Of a stretch of DNA of 64,000 nt, positions 1 to 9,081 are shown in pieces. The notes beneath the pieces are model-generated. The model was not told the DNA's origin. It searched no databases and saw nothing but the letters and a program-made list of their open reading frames with translations. The stretch covers positions 1 through 64,000 of the forward strand of contig JBJEQP010000117.1 in assembly GCA_051881815.1 (NCBI GenBank), given 5' to 3'. How positions within the stretch are numbered: the first letter of the stretch is position 1; each line of letters starts with the position of its first letter. The DNA comes from UMGS363 sp051881815. GTDB lineage: Bacteria > Bacillota > Clostridia > Oscillospirales > Ruminococcaceae. Position numbers and translations under genes: made by a program.

Positions 1-767
<767 letters not shown>

Positions 768-980
768 TTTGTATTTGAAAGCAAATTTATTTGCTTTGAA
801 ATCGTATCCTGTAAGCTCTTACTTACTTTTCGTTTCTGGCTCCTTATTTTATACTCTTTGGATTGAGTTTCTTATTATTCTCTTATCTGTTTCTTTTACG
901 ATTCAGATCGGAATCTTAAGGGTCGTTTAAGTTCGTTATTGTTCAATTTTCAAGGTTCTGTTACGCTGCGTTGTGACAGC
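768..980 (-). other. rRNA operon leader
   Basis: This is the transcribed leader between the proximal rRNA promoter (-10 at 987-992) and the 16S 5' end. It contains an 8-bp perfect stem with a 4-nt loop at 778-797 (AAAGCAAA / TTTGCTTT), just upstream of the mature RNA, a plausible processing or folding element. A short CTTGAAAATTGAACA-type stretch near 940-955 resembles sequences common in Firmicutes rRNA leaders and spacers. No open reading frame of note is present. Confidence 0.6.
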
Positions 981-986
981 TTTAAT

Positions 987-1015
987 ATCATATCACATTC
1001 ATTCGAGTTTGTCAA
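987..1015 (-). promoter_or_regulatory. rRNA promoter P3 (proximal)
   Basis: Minus-strand sigma-A promoter: -35 TTGACA (1010-1015), 17-bp spacer, -10 TATGAT (987-992). The spacer ends in TGTGA next to the -10, as in the two upstream copies. It reads into the 16S gene. Confidence 0.88.
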
Positions 1016-1082
1016 GACTTTTTTGAAAATATTTTTTATTTCCTTTTCTCTTGTCTTCGCTCTTTTGAGATGCAACTTTTAT

Positions 1083-1111
1083 ATTGTATCACATCGCTTT
1101 GTTTTTGTCAA
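1083..1111 (-). promoter_or_regulatory. rRNA promoter P2 (middle)
   Basis: Minus-strand -35 TTGACA (1106-1111), 17-bp spacer ending TGTGA, -10 TACAAT (1083-1088). It lies exactly 96 bp upstream of P3, measured at either hexamer. Confidence 0.88.
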
Positions 1112-1178
1112 GTGCTTTTTTGATCTTTTTTCAAGTTCTTTTCGCACTTCCATTCTGTCTTCGTCAGACAGCTTTATT

Positions 1179-1207
1179 ATATTATCACTTTTCTTTCGGT
1201 TTGTCAA
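1179..1207 (-). promoter_or_regulatory. rRNA promoter P1 (distal)
   Basis: Minus-strand -35 TTGACA (1202-1207), 17-bp spacer, -10 TAATAT (1179-1184). It lies exactly 96 bp upstream of P2. The stretch from 1208 to the rsmE terminator at 1332 is T-rich on the plus strand, i.e. an A-rich upstream region, and contains no gene that I can support. Confidence 0.85.
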
Positions 1208-1331
1208 TAGGTTTTTGCTTATTCTATGTTTTTATTACTTTTTTCAGCATTTTTCTCCACTTTATATACAACTTATACAACACCACAGTAAATTAATGCA
1301 GTGTTTACACCGACTTTAACTCGAAACATTC

Positions 1332-1373
1332 AAAAAAAGCAAGTCAAAACCTGAAAAAGTTTCAACTTGCTTT
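1332..1373 (-). terminator. Rho-independent terminator after rsmE
   Basis: Read on the minus strand, AAAGCAAGT (1365-1373) pairs with ACTTGCTTT (1336-1344) around a 20-nt loop, followed by a run of T (complement of the A-run at 1332-1338). It lies 6 bp past the rsmE stop and separates the rsmE operon from the rRNA promoters. Confidence 0.85.
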
Positions 1374-1378
1374 ACTTA

Positions 1379-2098
1379 TTACATATTTTCGCTCAAATTC
1401 ATTATTATCGCCGTAACGGCAACAGGACAGGTCTCGCAGCGAAGTATCCTTTCCCCCAGCCATATAGGCAAAGCACCGTTTTCCTCCGCCTTTTCAACCT
1501 CCGAGCGTTCAAATCCGCCCTCCGAACCGATCATCACCGCCGCCGTTTCCGCAGCCGCAAAATCAATTCCCGAAAGCTTCTGTCCGCCGTTTTCATAGCA
1601 TATAAGCTTGATCTGCGCCGCCGACATATCCTTTACAGCCTCATCAAAGCTCATCAGCTCGCCTATCTCGGGGATCATCCCCCTGCCCGACTGCTTTGCC
1701 GCTTCCTCCGCAATGCGCATAAAACGCTCACGCTTTTTCGAAAAGTCTTTTTTATCGGGACGGGAAACACATCTTCTTGAAAGGAACGGAACTATCCGTA
1801 CAGCGCCAAGCTCCGTCACCTTCTGTATGATCTGCTCAAGCTTGTCCTGCTTCGGGAATGCCTGATAGATCGTAAGCTTTAAGCTCGGTTCGCATTTTGA
1901 CGGCTCCCTGCCCTTTACACGGCACAGCACCGACTGCTCGGTCATCTCCTCTATCTCGCAGATATAATCCGTTCCCGTGCGGCAGAACGTTATCTCGTCG
2001 CCGACCTTCATCCGCAGCGCATAGCCAATGTGCCTTGCGTCCGCACCCTCAACATTTATATAGTCTGTCGGTTCATGGTCAATAAAAAATCTCGGCAT
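1379..2098 (-). CDS. rsmE: 16S rRNA m3U1498 methyltransferase RsmE
   Basis: SPOUT-family methyltransferase of 239 aa, the usual length for RsmE, which methylates N3 of U1498 in 16S rRNA. The N-terminal PUA-like part covers about residues 1-70. The C-terminal knot carries IGSEGGF followed by SEVE, and LGERILRCET, matching the family's cofactor-binding loops. It starts 9 bp after tsaD ends and is the last gene of the minus-strand run that starts at the YgiQ gene; a terminator follows. Nothing odd is seen. Confidence 0.95.
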   Translation of the reverse strand: MPRFFIDHEPTDYINVEGADARHIGYALRMKVGDEITFCRTGTDYICEIEEMTEQSVLCRVKGREPSKCEPSLKLTIYQAFPKQDKLEQIIQKVTELGAVRIVPFLSRRCVSRPDKKDFSKKRERFMRIAEEAAKQSGRGMIPEIGELMSFDEAVKDMSAAQIKLICYENGGQKLSGIDFAAAETAAVMIGSEGGFERSEVEKAEENGALPIWLGERILRCETCPVAVTAIIMNLSENM

Positions 2099-2107
2099 AG
2101 TTTCCCC

Positions 2108-3130
2108 TCATATTTCTTCAAGCGAAAGCGTTGCGACCGCATTAAGCTCCATTCCTGCACGCTTGCCCGAAAGATAATCATAATAAGCCTGACAGCCTAT
2201 CATCGCAGCATTGTCACCGCATAAGTAAAGCGGCGGCATATAAAGCTTCATCCCGTTCTTTTTGCATTCCTTTTCAAGCAGCCCTCTTACCGCAGAGTTC
2301 GCCGAAACGCCGCCTGCAAGCGCAACCGTCTTGTAATTGTACGCTTTCGCCGCAGCAATGGTCTTTCCGACAAGTATCTCCGATATCGTCTTCTGGAACG
2401 ACGCCGCAAGATCGTTTTTGTTTATCTCCTCACCCTTCTGCTCGGCATTGTGAACAAGGTTTATAACAGCCGTCTTCAAGCCGCTGAACGAGAAATCATA
2501 TTCGCTGCCCGTTATCTTCGGATGCGGAAGCTTGTACGCCTCGGGGTTGCCGCTCTGCGCAGCCTTGTCGATCTGCACTCCGCCCGGATAGCAGAAGCCA
2601 AGCACTCTTGCAGCCTTGTCAAAAGCTTCTCCCGCAGCGTCGTCGTGCGTCCTGCCGATAACACGGAACTTTGTGTAGTCCGTCACCTCGATTATGTGCG
2701 AATGTCCGCCGCTCGCAACAAGGCAAAGATACGGCGGCTTCAAAGGCTCATCCGTTTCGGCACTTGCAAGATAGTTTGCAGCAATGTGACCTGCAATGTG
2801 ATGCACGGGGATAAGCGGCTTTTCCGCAGCAAGCGCCAAGCCCTTTGCAAAGCTTACGCCTACAAGAAGCGCACCTATAAGTCCCGGAGCGTAGGTAACG
2901 CCGATAGCGTCAATGCCGTCAAGATCGGTTCCTGCGTCGTCAAGCGCCTTTTTAACAACATCAAGTATGTTTTCGCAATGTCTGCGTGAAGCGATCTCCG
3001 GCACAACTCCACCGTATTTTTTGTGTTCCTCTATCTGCGTTGAAACAACGTTTGAAAGTATCTTCCTGCCGTCCTCAATGACCGCAGCCGCCGTTTCATC
3101 GCAGGAGGACTCTATTCCGAGTATCTTCAT
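2108..3130 (-). CDS. tsaD: tRNA N6-threonylcarbamoyladenosine transferase TsaD
   Basis: 340-aa ASKHA-fold protein that transfers the threonylcarbamoyl group to A37 of ANN-decoding tRNAs. The start MKILGIESSCDET is the family signature. The metal-binding motif HHIAGH lies at residues 110-115, and the glycine-rich ALAGGVSAN and CGDNAAM motifs are near the C-terminus. Its partners TsaB, TsaE and TsaC are not in this window; rimI is directly upstream (24-bp gap), which is common next to tsa genes in Firmicutes. Full length, no defects. Confidence 0.97.
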   Translation of the reverse strand: MKILGIESSCDETAAAVIEDGRKILSNVVSTQIEEHKKYGGVVPEIASRRHCENILDVVKKALDDAGTDLDGIDAIGVTYAPGLIGALLVGVSFAKGLALAAEKPLIPVHHIAGHIAANYLASAETDEPLKPPYLCLVASGGHSHIIEVTDYTKFRVIGRTHDDAAGEAFDKAARVLGFCYPGGVQIDKAAQSGNPEAYKLPHPKITGSEYDFSFSGLKTAVINLVHNAEQKGEEINKNDLAASFQKTISEILVGKTIAAAKAYNYKTVALAGGVSANSAVRGLLEKECKKNGMKLYMPPLYLCGDNAAMIGCQAYYDYLSGKRAGMELNAVATLSLEEI

Positions 3131-3154
3131 TTCTTTCTTCCTTTCAAATGCGGT

Positions 3155-3592
3155 TTAATCTGCGAACCTTTTCGTCATAAGCAAAGCGTTTTCCGTCGGA
3201 TTCGAGTAAAAATTCTTACGGCACCCGACCTGTTCAAAACCGCATTTCTTATATAAAGCAACAGCCGAAGCGTTGCTCTCCCTTACTTCAAGATTTATGC
3301 TATACGGCTTTCCCTTTTCAAGCTCTCCAAGAAGCGCAGTCGCTATACCGAGCCGCCTGTACCCCTCTTTCACAGCAATATTGTAAATGTTTATCTCGTC
3401 AAGCACAGCGTTAGCAGTGATAAAGCCGCATATCTCACCGTTTTCAGCCTGTGCGGCAAGAAATACAGCACCGTTCGCCGCAAAGCTGCTCTCGAATGCC
3501 GAAAGGCTCCACGGCTCGGCTATACATTCTCTCTCGATCTCACACATAGCCGCAAGATCGTCCGCAGCTGCTTTTCTTATCTCGTATCTCAT
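3155..3592 (-). CDS. rimI: Ribosomal protein S18-alanine N-acetyltransferase RimI
   Basis: GNAT acetyltransferase of 145 aa that acetylates the N-terminus of ribosomal protein S18 in the family's model members. I place the start at MRYEIRK because its ATG overlaps the dusB stop as ATGA (3589-3592); an in-frame extension further upstream would lie inside dusB and lacks GNAT features. The acetyl-CoA site RRLGIA (consensus R/Q-x-x-G-x-A) and the EVRESNASAVALYKKCGF block typical of RimI are present. Substrate specificity is inferred from the family and the neighbouring tsaD. Confidence 0.9.
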   Translation of the reverse strand: MRYEIRKAAADDLAAMCEIERECIAEPWSLSAFESSFAANGAVFLAAQAENGEICGFITANAVLDEINIYNIAVKEGYRRLGIATALLGELEKGKPYSINLEVRESNASAVALYKKCGFEQVGCRKNFYSNPTENALLMTKRFAD

Positions 3593-4563
3593 AAAGCCGC
3601 ACCCAGTATCTCGTCCGTTATCCTGCGAAGATCGTCCATGCTTGTCAGCGTTCCGAACCGCCCACGGAAGCTTGCGGCATTCGGTATCCCTTTGAGATAG
3701 AACGAGCATTGCCTGCGCAGCTCCACCATAGCCTTTTTCTCACCCTTGAATTCGACCGTCAGATCTGCCTGATGAAGCATTATCGCAAGCTTTTCTTCAA
3801 GCGTCGGTTCGGGCGCATATTCACCCGTTTCCATGTAGCTTTTTATCTGCGAAAACAGCCACGGCCTGCCATAGCTTCCCCTGCCGATCATAACAAGGTC
3901 ACAGCCGGTCTGTTCATACATTTCAACAGCACTCTCGGGCGAATCAATATCTCCGTTGCCTATAACGGGGATCGAAACAGCCTCTTTGACCCGACGAATA
4001 ATGTCACGATCAGCCTTTCCGTGATACATCTGCACACGGGTACGCCCGTGAACAGCTATCATCGAAGCGCCTGCCTGCTCGATCACTTTTGCAAATTCGA
4101 CCGCATTGACGTTTTCATCGTCCCAGCCCTTGCGGAACTTCACCGTAACGGGAACATCGCTGTTTTTTACCGCCGCACGAACTATCTCACCTGCGATATC
4201 GGGCGTTTTCATAAGCGCACTTCCGCTTCCGCTGCCGACTATCTTCGGAACGGGACAACCCATGTTTATATCCAGTATGTCGGGCTTGTACTTCATAAGC
4301 ATCCCTGCCGCCCTGCCGACAAATTCGGGGTCTTCGCCGAAAAGCTGCAGCGCATACGGCCGCTCGCTGTCAATGACCGTGCAAAGCTCCTCTGTCTTCC
4401 TGTCGGAATAGCACAGTCCCTTTGCCGATATCATCTCCGATACCATGTATGCCGCCCCCTGCTCCTTGCAGACAGCACGGTATGCCCTGTCCGCCACCGA
4501 AGCCATAGGCGCAAGCGCAGCGGTTCTTTCAATTTTTACATCTCCGATACGGATATGCTCCAT
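3589..4563 (-). CDS. dusB: tRNA dihydrouridine synthase DusB
   Basis: FMN-dependent TIM-barrel enzyme of 324 aa that reduces uridines in tRNA. Visible signatures are LAPMASVADRAYR near the N-terminus (FMN site), the catalytic-cysteine motif NMGCPVPK, VHGRTR and GNGDIDS in the barrel, and MIGRGSYGRPW near the end. It overlaps rimI by 4 bp and follows the RpiR-type regulator by 21 bp, so it is probably co-transcribed. Which Dus subfamily position it modifies cannot be read from sequence alone. Confidence 0.93.
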   Translation of the reverse strand: MEHIRIGDVKIERTAALAPMASVADRAYRAVCKEQGAAYMVSEMISAKGLCYSDRKTEELCTVIDSERPYALQLFGEDPEFVGRAAGMLMKYKPDILDINMGCPVPKIVGSGSGSALMKTPDIAGEIVRAAVKNSDVPVTVKFRKGWDDENVNAVEFAKVIEQAGASMIAVHGRTRVQMYHGKADRDIIRRVKEAVSIPVIGNGDIDSPESAVEMYEQTGCDLVMIGRGSYGRPWLFSQIKSYMETGEYAPEPTLEEKLAIMLHQADLTVEFKGEKKAMVELRRQCSFYLKGIPNAASFRGRFGTLTSMDDLRRITDEILGAAL

Positions 4564-4584
4564 CTGTTGACCGTTCCTTTCGGG

Positions 4585-5490
4585 TTATACTATTTCATCC
4601 TTGCTGCGAAGCGAAATGTCGGAGTTTCTTCCGTCAAAATTATCATAAGCCTGATATTCGTCGCAGATCTCCTCCAGCCTCTTGTAGCTGTCCGCAACAT
4701 AGTCACGCTTTCTCATTCCAACCGCAACGATAAGCGCATTTATAACGCTCATCGGCGCAATAAGCGAATCCGCAAACGATACCATGTCGCTCCTTGCGAT
4801 AAGTATGTTATCCGCATATTCGGCAAGCGGAGAAGATAAGCTGTCGGTTATTGCGATTACCTTTGCTCCCTTTGAAGAAGCATAGCGGAAAGCCTTTACC
4901 GTGTGATTCGAGTAACGGGGAAAGCTTATTCCTATCATAATATCATTTTCGCCGATGTTGAGTATCTGCTCAAACATTTCAGAGGTCGATGTCGTGTGAA
5001 CAAGTCTTACATTATCGCACATCATCGTGAAATAGAACGAAAGGAAACGTGCAAGAACAGCCGCCGAACGTGCGCCGATGACATAGATGTTCTTCGCAGC
5101 GCATAAAGCGTCCACCGTGCTGTAGAACTGCTCCTTGTCGCCCTCCTCGAGCGTCTTTTTGAGCTTGTCAATGTCCATGCTTATTACCTTTTCATAAACA
5201 TCAACATCGCCCATGCGATCGTTCATAACGTCAATTCTCTGAACGGTCGTGAGCATATTGCTCGTGTAATCCTTCAGCGCACGCTGGAGCTCGGGATAAC
5301 CCTCGTAGCCAAGCTCCGTAGCAAAACGAACTACCGTCGATTCGCTTACTCCAACGATACCGCCGAGCTTTGACGCAGTCATAAATGCAGCCTTGTCATA
5401 ATGATTGAGCATATACTCTGCGATCTTCTTGTGACCCTTTGAAAGCTTCGGAAGTCTTTCTCTTAATTCGTCAAACAATACTTTCTGCAT
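4585..5490 (-). CDS. MurR/RpiR-family transcriptional regulator
   Basis: 301-aa regulator with an N-terminal RpiR helix-turn-helix (residues 1-77, containing LGGIVGVSESTVVRFATELG) and a C-terminal SIS sugar-phosphate-binding domain (about 120-255, with YVIGARSAAVLARF). The start at 5490 (MQKVLFDEL) is chosen because GAGG lies 8 nt upstream; earlier in-frame codons would overlap the DUF3006 gene. RpiR proteins usually respond to phosphosugars or muropeptides, but no sugar-catabolic gene is adjacent, so the ligand and targets are unknown. Confidence 0.9.
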   Translation of the reverse strand: MQKVLFDELRERLPKLSKGHKKIAEYMLNHYDKAAFMTASKLGGIVGVSESTVVRFATELGYEGYPELQRALKDYTSNMLTTVQRIDVMNDRMGDVDVYEKVISMDIDKLKKTLEEGDKEQFYSTVDALCAAKNIYVIGARSAAVLARFLSFYFTMMCDNVRLVHTTSTSEMFEQILNIGENDIMIGISFPRYSNHTVKAFRYASSKGAKVIAITDSLSSPLAEYADNILIARSDMVSFADSLIAPMSVINALIVAVGMRKRDYVADSYKRLEEICDEYQAYDNFDGRNSDISLRSKDEIV

Positions 5491-5500
5491 GATCATTACC

Positions 5501-5707
5501 TCATTCCCACAAGCTATTTTGAAGCTTGATGATATCCTCTCTCCGTTTTTCTGTTGCAGCCTTGTCAGCAGAATAACGTCCGTTCCGCTCGGTGACAACA
5601 TCACCCTCACGCACCGCCCCGTCAAAGAGCGAAATGTCTGCGGAAAAATGCCTGTCGCCGTCCTCAATGACGACCGTCTGCCCTTCTATCCTGTCAATAA
5701 TCATCAT
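5501..5707 (-). CDS. DUF3006-family small protein
   Basis: 68-aa protein starting MMIIDRIEGQTVVIEDGDRH, the typical beginning of the DUF3006 family. It overlaps the upstream MBL-fold gene by 4 bp (ATGA). Small DUF3006 proteins are often encoded next to ComEC-like metallo-beta-lactamase genes, as here, which suggests a joint but undefined role. It has no membrane segment or catalytic motif that I can identify. Confidence 0.8.
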   Translation of the reverse strand: MMIIDRIEGQTVVIEDGDRHFSADISLFDGAVREGDVVTERNGRYSADKAATEKRREDIIKLQNSLWE

Positions 5708-6735
5708 TCTTTATTCTCCTTTTTTGAAGCGCCGCTGTCCGAACGCTCGGTCTGTACCCTGAAGCTCTCGCCGTCCGAGTAGACCGTTACCGTTCCGCAT
5801 TGATCCGTACGATAATACTCAATGTTTCTATCTTCAAGCTTTTCGATTGTGTCCTTGTGCGGATGTCCGAAGGAGTTCCCGTCACCGCAGCTTATCACAG
5901 CCGCTTTCGGAGAAACAGCTTCAAGGAACTTCTTGCTTGAAGAAGTCGAGCTGCCGTGATGACCGACCTTTAATACGTCTGCCGAAAGCTCGGCTCCGCT
6001 CGCAATTATGTCAGACTCCGCAGCCTTTTCGGCGTCACCCGTAAAAAGGAACGCACAATTCCCGTGAACGAGCCTTATCACCACCGACCAGTCGTTGAGA
6101 TCGTCATAATCATTCCCCACGGGCGAAAGCACCTCAAAAGCCGTGTTGTCGTTCTCCTTGTCCTCATCGGCAAGGGAATAGACCGTTCCCGGCTTTGCCG
6201 CCGTCAGCTTCTGTCCCTTCTTGCTCAAAGCCGTGAGAAAACGCTCATAAGCCTTTGAAGTCGGAACAAGCTCGTCCTTCACCCTCGGCGCAATGACCGT
6301 ACCGATATCGTACTTCTCTATCACCTTGTACATTGCTCCGATGTGATCGGCGTGAGGATGCGTTGCGATAACATAATCAAGCCTTGTTATCCCAAGCTCG
6401 TCAAGCGCCCCGATAACAGCTTCCGCAGCTTCCTTCTCGCCTGCATCAATAAGAATATTCTGCCCCGCATACGAGATAAGCTCGCAGTCGCCCTGACCGA
6501 CATCAATGTATCGTATCGAAAGATCGGCGTCCCTCTCGATAAAGTTGCTGACCACCGCCGCAGGCTCCTCCGTATTTCCTTTTTCAAGATAGGAACCGTA
6601 AAGGAACGCCGCTATGAACAGTATCACAACCATCAGAGCAGGGACAGACAGACCTCCTCGGAAAACCCTGTTCAGCTCCTGCCTTTCCCTCTCGCCGTTT
6701 TTCCGCTTCGGCGATGATTTTTTCCTTCCTGCCAA
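5704..6735 (-). CDS. Membrane-anchored MBL-fold hydrolase (ComEC C-terminal-like)
   Basis: 343-aa protein: a basic N-terminus, one membrane segment (about residues 30-48), then a metallo-beta-lactamase domain of the ComEC/Rec2 C-terminal type. Metal ligands are in THPHADHIG, FTGDAE and KVGHHGSS, and SIRYIDVGQGDCELI is the usual first strand. It lacks the ComEC competence channel domain, so it is a stand-alone, outward-facing hydrolase, probably acting on nucleic acid or phosphodiesters. The start is a TTG with GGAAGTG upstream; this places the first 64 bp inside the end of the YgiQ gene. A later start would cut the membrane anchor. Confidence 0.85.
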   Translation of the reverse strand: MAGRKKSSPKRKNGERERQELNRVFRGGLSVPALMVVILFIAAFLYGSYLEKGNTEEPAAVVSNFIERDADLSIRYIDVGQGDCELISYAGQNILIDAGEKEAAEAVIGALDELGITRLDYVIATHPHADHIGAMYKVIEKYDIGTVIAPRVKDELVPTSKAYERFLTALSKKGQKLTAAKPGTVYSLADEDKENDNTAFEVLSPVGNDYDDLNDWSVVIRLVHGNCAFLFTGDAEKAAESDIIASGAELSADVLKVGHHGSSTSSSKKFLEAVSPKAAVISCGDGNSFGHPHKDTIEKLEDRNIEYYRTDQCGTVTVYSDGESFRVQTERSDSGASKKENKE

Positions 6736-8648
6736 TTCTTTTCACTTCCGTTTCCAAATGAGGAGTTCCGTCCTCTGCCGTTTCTTGCGGCGTTTTTGCT
6801 GCCGCCTTTGCCCTTTTCATTCTGCTTTTGACGGCGCTCATTCTGTTCACGAAGATACTGCGCATCCGGTTTTACAAGACAGTCGGGCGTGTTCCCGATA
6901 AGATCGGTTCGGTGCGCCTTCTGCAAAGCTTCAATGCACCTGCGCTGATTCTGCGGACGGAAATACTGCAAAAGCGCCCTCTGCATACCCTTTTCCTCCG
7001 CCGTCTTTGGAACATATACCTTTTCCAGCGTGTAAGGGTCCATTTCCGTATAAAACATACAGGTCGAAAGCGTTCCCGGCGTCGGATAGAAGTCCTGAAC
7101 CTGCTCGGGACGCATTTTCAGCGATTTAAGGAACAACGCAAGCTCAACAGCATCATTTAACGTGCTGCCCGGATGCGATGACATCAAATACGGAACAAGA
7201 TACTGCTCCTTTCCGATCTGATTTGTCATCTTATAGAATTTATCCTGAAATTTCTTGTAAGCTTCAATGTGCGGCTTGCCCATTTTGTCAAGCACCGCCG
7301 CAGAACAATGCTCGGGAGCGACCTTGAGCTGTCCGCTGACATGGTTTTCGATAAGCTCTCGCATGAACTCCTCGTCCTTGTCCTCGATAAGATAATCGTA
7401 GCGAATGCCGCTTCGGATGAATACCTTCTTTACCTTCGGCACCGCCCTTATTTTGCGCAGCATTTCAAGATATTCCGTGTGATCTACAACAAGATTCGGG
7501 CAAGGCTCGGGCGCAAGACACTTTTTGCCCTTGCAAAGTCCGTGTTTGAGCTGCTTGTCACAGCTTGTTCGACGAAAATTCGCAGTAGGGCCGCCGACAT
7601 CGTGAATGTAGCCCTTGAAATTCGGCAAGGTCGTCAAAAGCCTTGCTTCACGCAGAACGCTTTCTTCGCTTCGTACAGCGATACGCCTGCCCTGGTGAAG
7701 TGCGATCGAGCAGAAGTTGCAAAAGCCGAAGCAGCCTCGGTTGTGCGTTATCGAAAACTCAACTTCCTTTATTCCCGGAACGCCGCCCTCTTTTTCATAT
7801 ATCGGATGATATGTCCTCATGTAGGGCAGCTCGTAAACAGCGTCAAGCTCCTCGGTCGTAAGCACGGGCGAGGGCGCAGTCTGAACGAGCATCATATCGT
7901 CCTGACGCTGGATCAACGTCTTTCCGTAAACCTCGTCCTGCCAGTCATACTGTATGCGGCAAGCCTTTGCATACTCCGCCTTGTTCTCACGGCAAGCCTT
8001 CAAGGATGGACATTCGACGGCACCGTAAGGCGTATCAACCGGCTTTACAAGATAAGCCGTTCCGCGAATGTCTTTTAGGTCGTGTATATCCTCACCCTTT
8101 GCAAGACGAGTGCATATCTCGGTTATCTGATGCTCTCCCATTCCGTACATGAGCAGATCGGCTCCGCTGTCATAAAGTATGGACGGACGAACTGCGTCAT
8201 CCCAGTAGTCATAATGCGCAAAACGGCGCAACGAAGCCTCCAGACCACCAATGGCAATGGGAATGTCACCATAGGCCTCACGCAGCTTTTGACAGTAAAC
8301 TATCACCGCACGGTCGGGGCGCTTTCCTGCCATTCCTCCTGCCGTGTAAGCGTCATCGGAACGCTTTCTCTTTGCGCTCGTGTAGTGTGCGACCATGCTG
8401 TCAATGTTGCCCGAAGTCACAAGGAACGCATACTTCGGCCTTCCGAGCTTCTTGAAATCACGAACGCTGTGCCAGTCGGGCTGTGCGATGATACCGACCG
8501 TGAACCCAAGACTTTCCACAACTCTCGAGATTATCGAAATGCCGAAGCTCGGGTGATCGACATAGCTGTCGCCCGTGATGCAGATAAAGTCAAGCTGCTC
8601 TATCCCACGCTCCTTCATATCCTCTTTTGATATTGGTAAAAACGGCAT
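6672..8648 (-). CDS. YgiQ-family radical SAM protein
   Basis: 658-aa radical SAM protein of the YgiQ family, function not established. The N-terminal cobalamin-binding-like part (residues 1-250, including ITGDSYVDHPSFG) precedes the radical SAM core with cluster cysteines C306, C310 and C313 (CFGFCNFC). The C-terminal tail (about 600-658) is rich in Lys, Arg, Asn and Gly and looks disordered. The ATG has GAGGAG 5 nt upstream. It is the first gene of the minus-strand run ending at rsmE, and a palindromic element lies 18 bp before its start. Confidence 0.92.
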   Translation of the reverse strand: MPFLPISKEDMKERGIEQLDFICITGDSYVDHPSFGISIISRVVESLGFTVGIIAQPDWHSVRDFKKLGRPKYAFLVTSGNIDSMVAHYTSAKRKRSDDAYTAGGMAGKRPDRAVIVYCQKLREAYGDIPIAIGGLEASLRRFAHYDYWDDAVRPSILYDSGADLLMYGMGEHQITEICTRLAKGEDIHDLKDIRGTAYLVKPVDTPYGAVECPSLKACRENKAEYAKACRIQYDWQDEVYGKTLIQRQDDMMLVQTAPSPVLTTEELDAVYELPYMRTYHPIYEKEGGVPGIKEVEFSITHNRGCFGFCNFCSIALHQGRRIAVRSEESVLREARLLTTLPNFKGYIHDVGGPTANFRRTSCDKQLKHGLCKGKKCLAPEPCPNLVVDHTEYLEMLRKIRAVPKVKKVFIRSGIRYDYLIEDKDEEFMRELIENHVSGQLKVAPEHCSAAVLDKMGKPHIEAYKKFQDKFYKMTNQIGKEQYLVPYLMSSHPGSTLNDAVELALFLKSLKMRPEQVQDFYPTPGTLSTCMFYTEMDPYTLEKVYVPKTAEEKGMQRALLQYFRPQNQRRCIEALQKAHRTDLIGNTPDCLVKPDAQYLREQNERRQKQNEKGKGGSKNAARNGRGRNSSFGNGSEKNWQEGKNHRRSGKTARGKGRS

Positions 8649-8666
8649 ATTTTCTCCTCTTTTTTT

Positions 8667-8825
8667 ATACTAATTCCAAACCAACCTATAGACAAATCCT
8701 CGGATATAATAATCCAATTCTGCGTCAAGCTCCCTTGACAGGCGGCAGCCTGCCTGCGGTCGCTTTCCTTGACTTGGATTATTCTATCTGTCGTCTTTGT
8801 CTATAGAACGGTTTGGAATTAGTAT
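8667..8825. mobile_element. Palindromic MITE-like element A
   Basis: 159-bp imperfect palindrome. The 16-bp ends ATACTAATTCCAAACC (8667-8682) and their exact inverse complement (8810-8825) are followed inwards by CTATAGACAAA on both arms and then AATAATCCAA on both arms. There is no coding capacity. A possible TA duplication at each end is hidden by the palindrome. The size and terminal repeats fit a non-autonomous transposon remnant or a REP-like element; no transposase or second copy is in the window. Confidence 0.7.
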
Positions 8826-9045
8826 GAGAACCAAAGTGATTGATCGAATGCGTAATTCGTAATGCACAACAAGGTCGTACATCGTAATTGCGGAATTATT
8901 ATAAACCGCACATACCTCACGAAAAACGATTTTTCGTAGGGTCGGATTCCATATCCGCCCGTTTTTTATTGAAACGCTATAAAAAGCGGAACATTCTTTA
9001 ATTATGTGTAATTATTTAACCTTCACTAAATTTTTATCATAAAAA
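8826..9045. repeat. Intergenic repeat region: 77-bp repeat copy 1 and a 34-bp dispersed motif
   Basis: Between element A and the coiled-coil gene I see no gene. Positions 8848-8924 form a 77-bp unit repeated with about 10 mismatches at 9493-9569, beyond the other side of the coiled-coil gene. Positions 8935-8968 (CGTAGGGTCGGATTCC and on) recur almost exactly at 32368-32401. Both look like dispersed intergenic repeats. Confidence 0.75.
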
Positions 9046-9074
9046 TAAGACCTATTCAATTGAATAAGCCTTAA
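9046..9074 (-). terminator. Terminator of the coiled-coil gene
   Basis: Minus strand: AAGGCTTATTCAATT (9072-9058) pairs with the following AATTGAATAGGTCTT, with two G-U pairs in RNA, then TATTTTTAT. The first arm is part of a 16-mer that recurs inverted in the promoter of the same gene. Confidence 0.7.
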
Positions 9075-9081
9075 ATGTATT

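Noticed and set aside
939..1319. Phe/Ser-rich plus-strand frame of 126 codons upstream of 16S
   Set aside because: It covers the three rRNA promoters on the opposite strand; the Phe/Leu richness comes from the T-rich tracts and there is no ribosome site.
5704..6735. Full ComEC competence channel
   Set aside because: Only the MBL-type hydrolase domain and one membrane anchor are present; the channel domain is missing.
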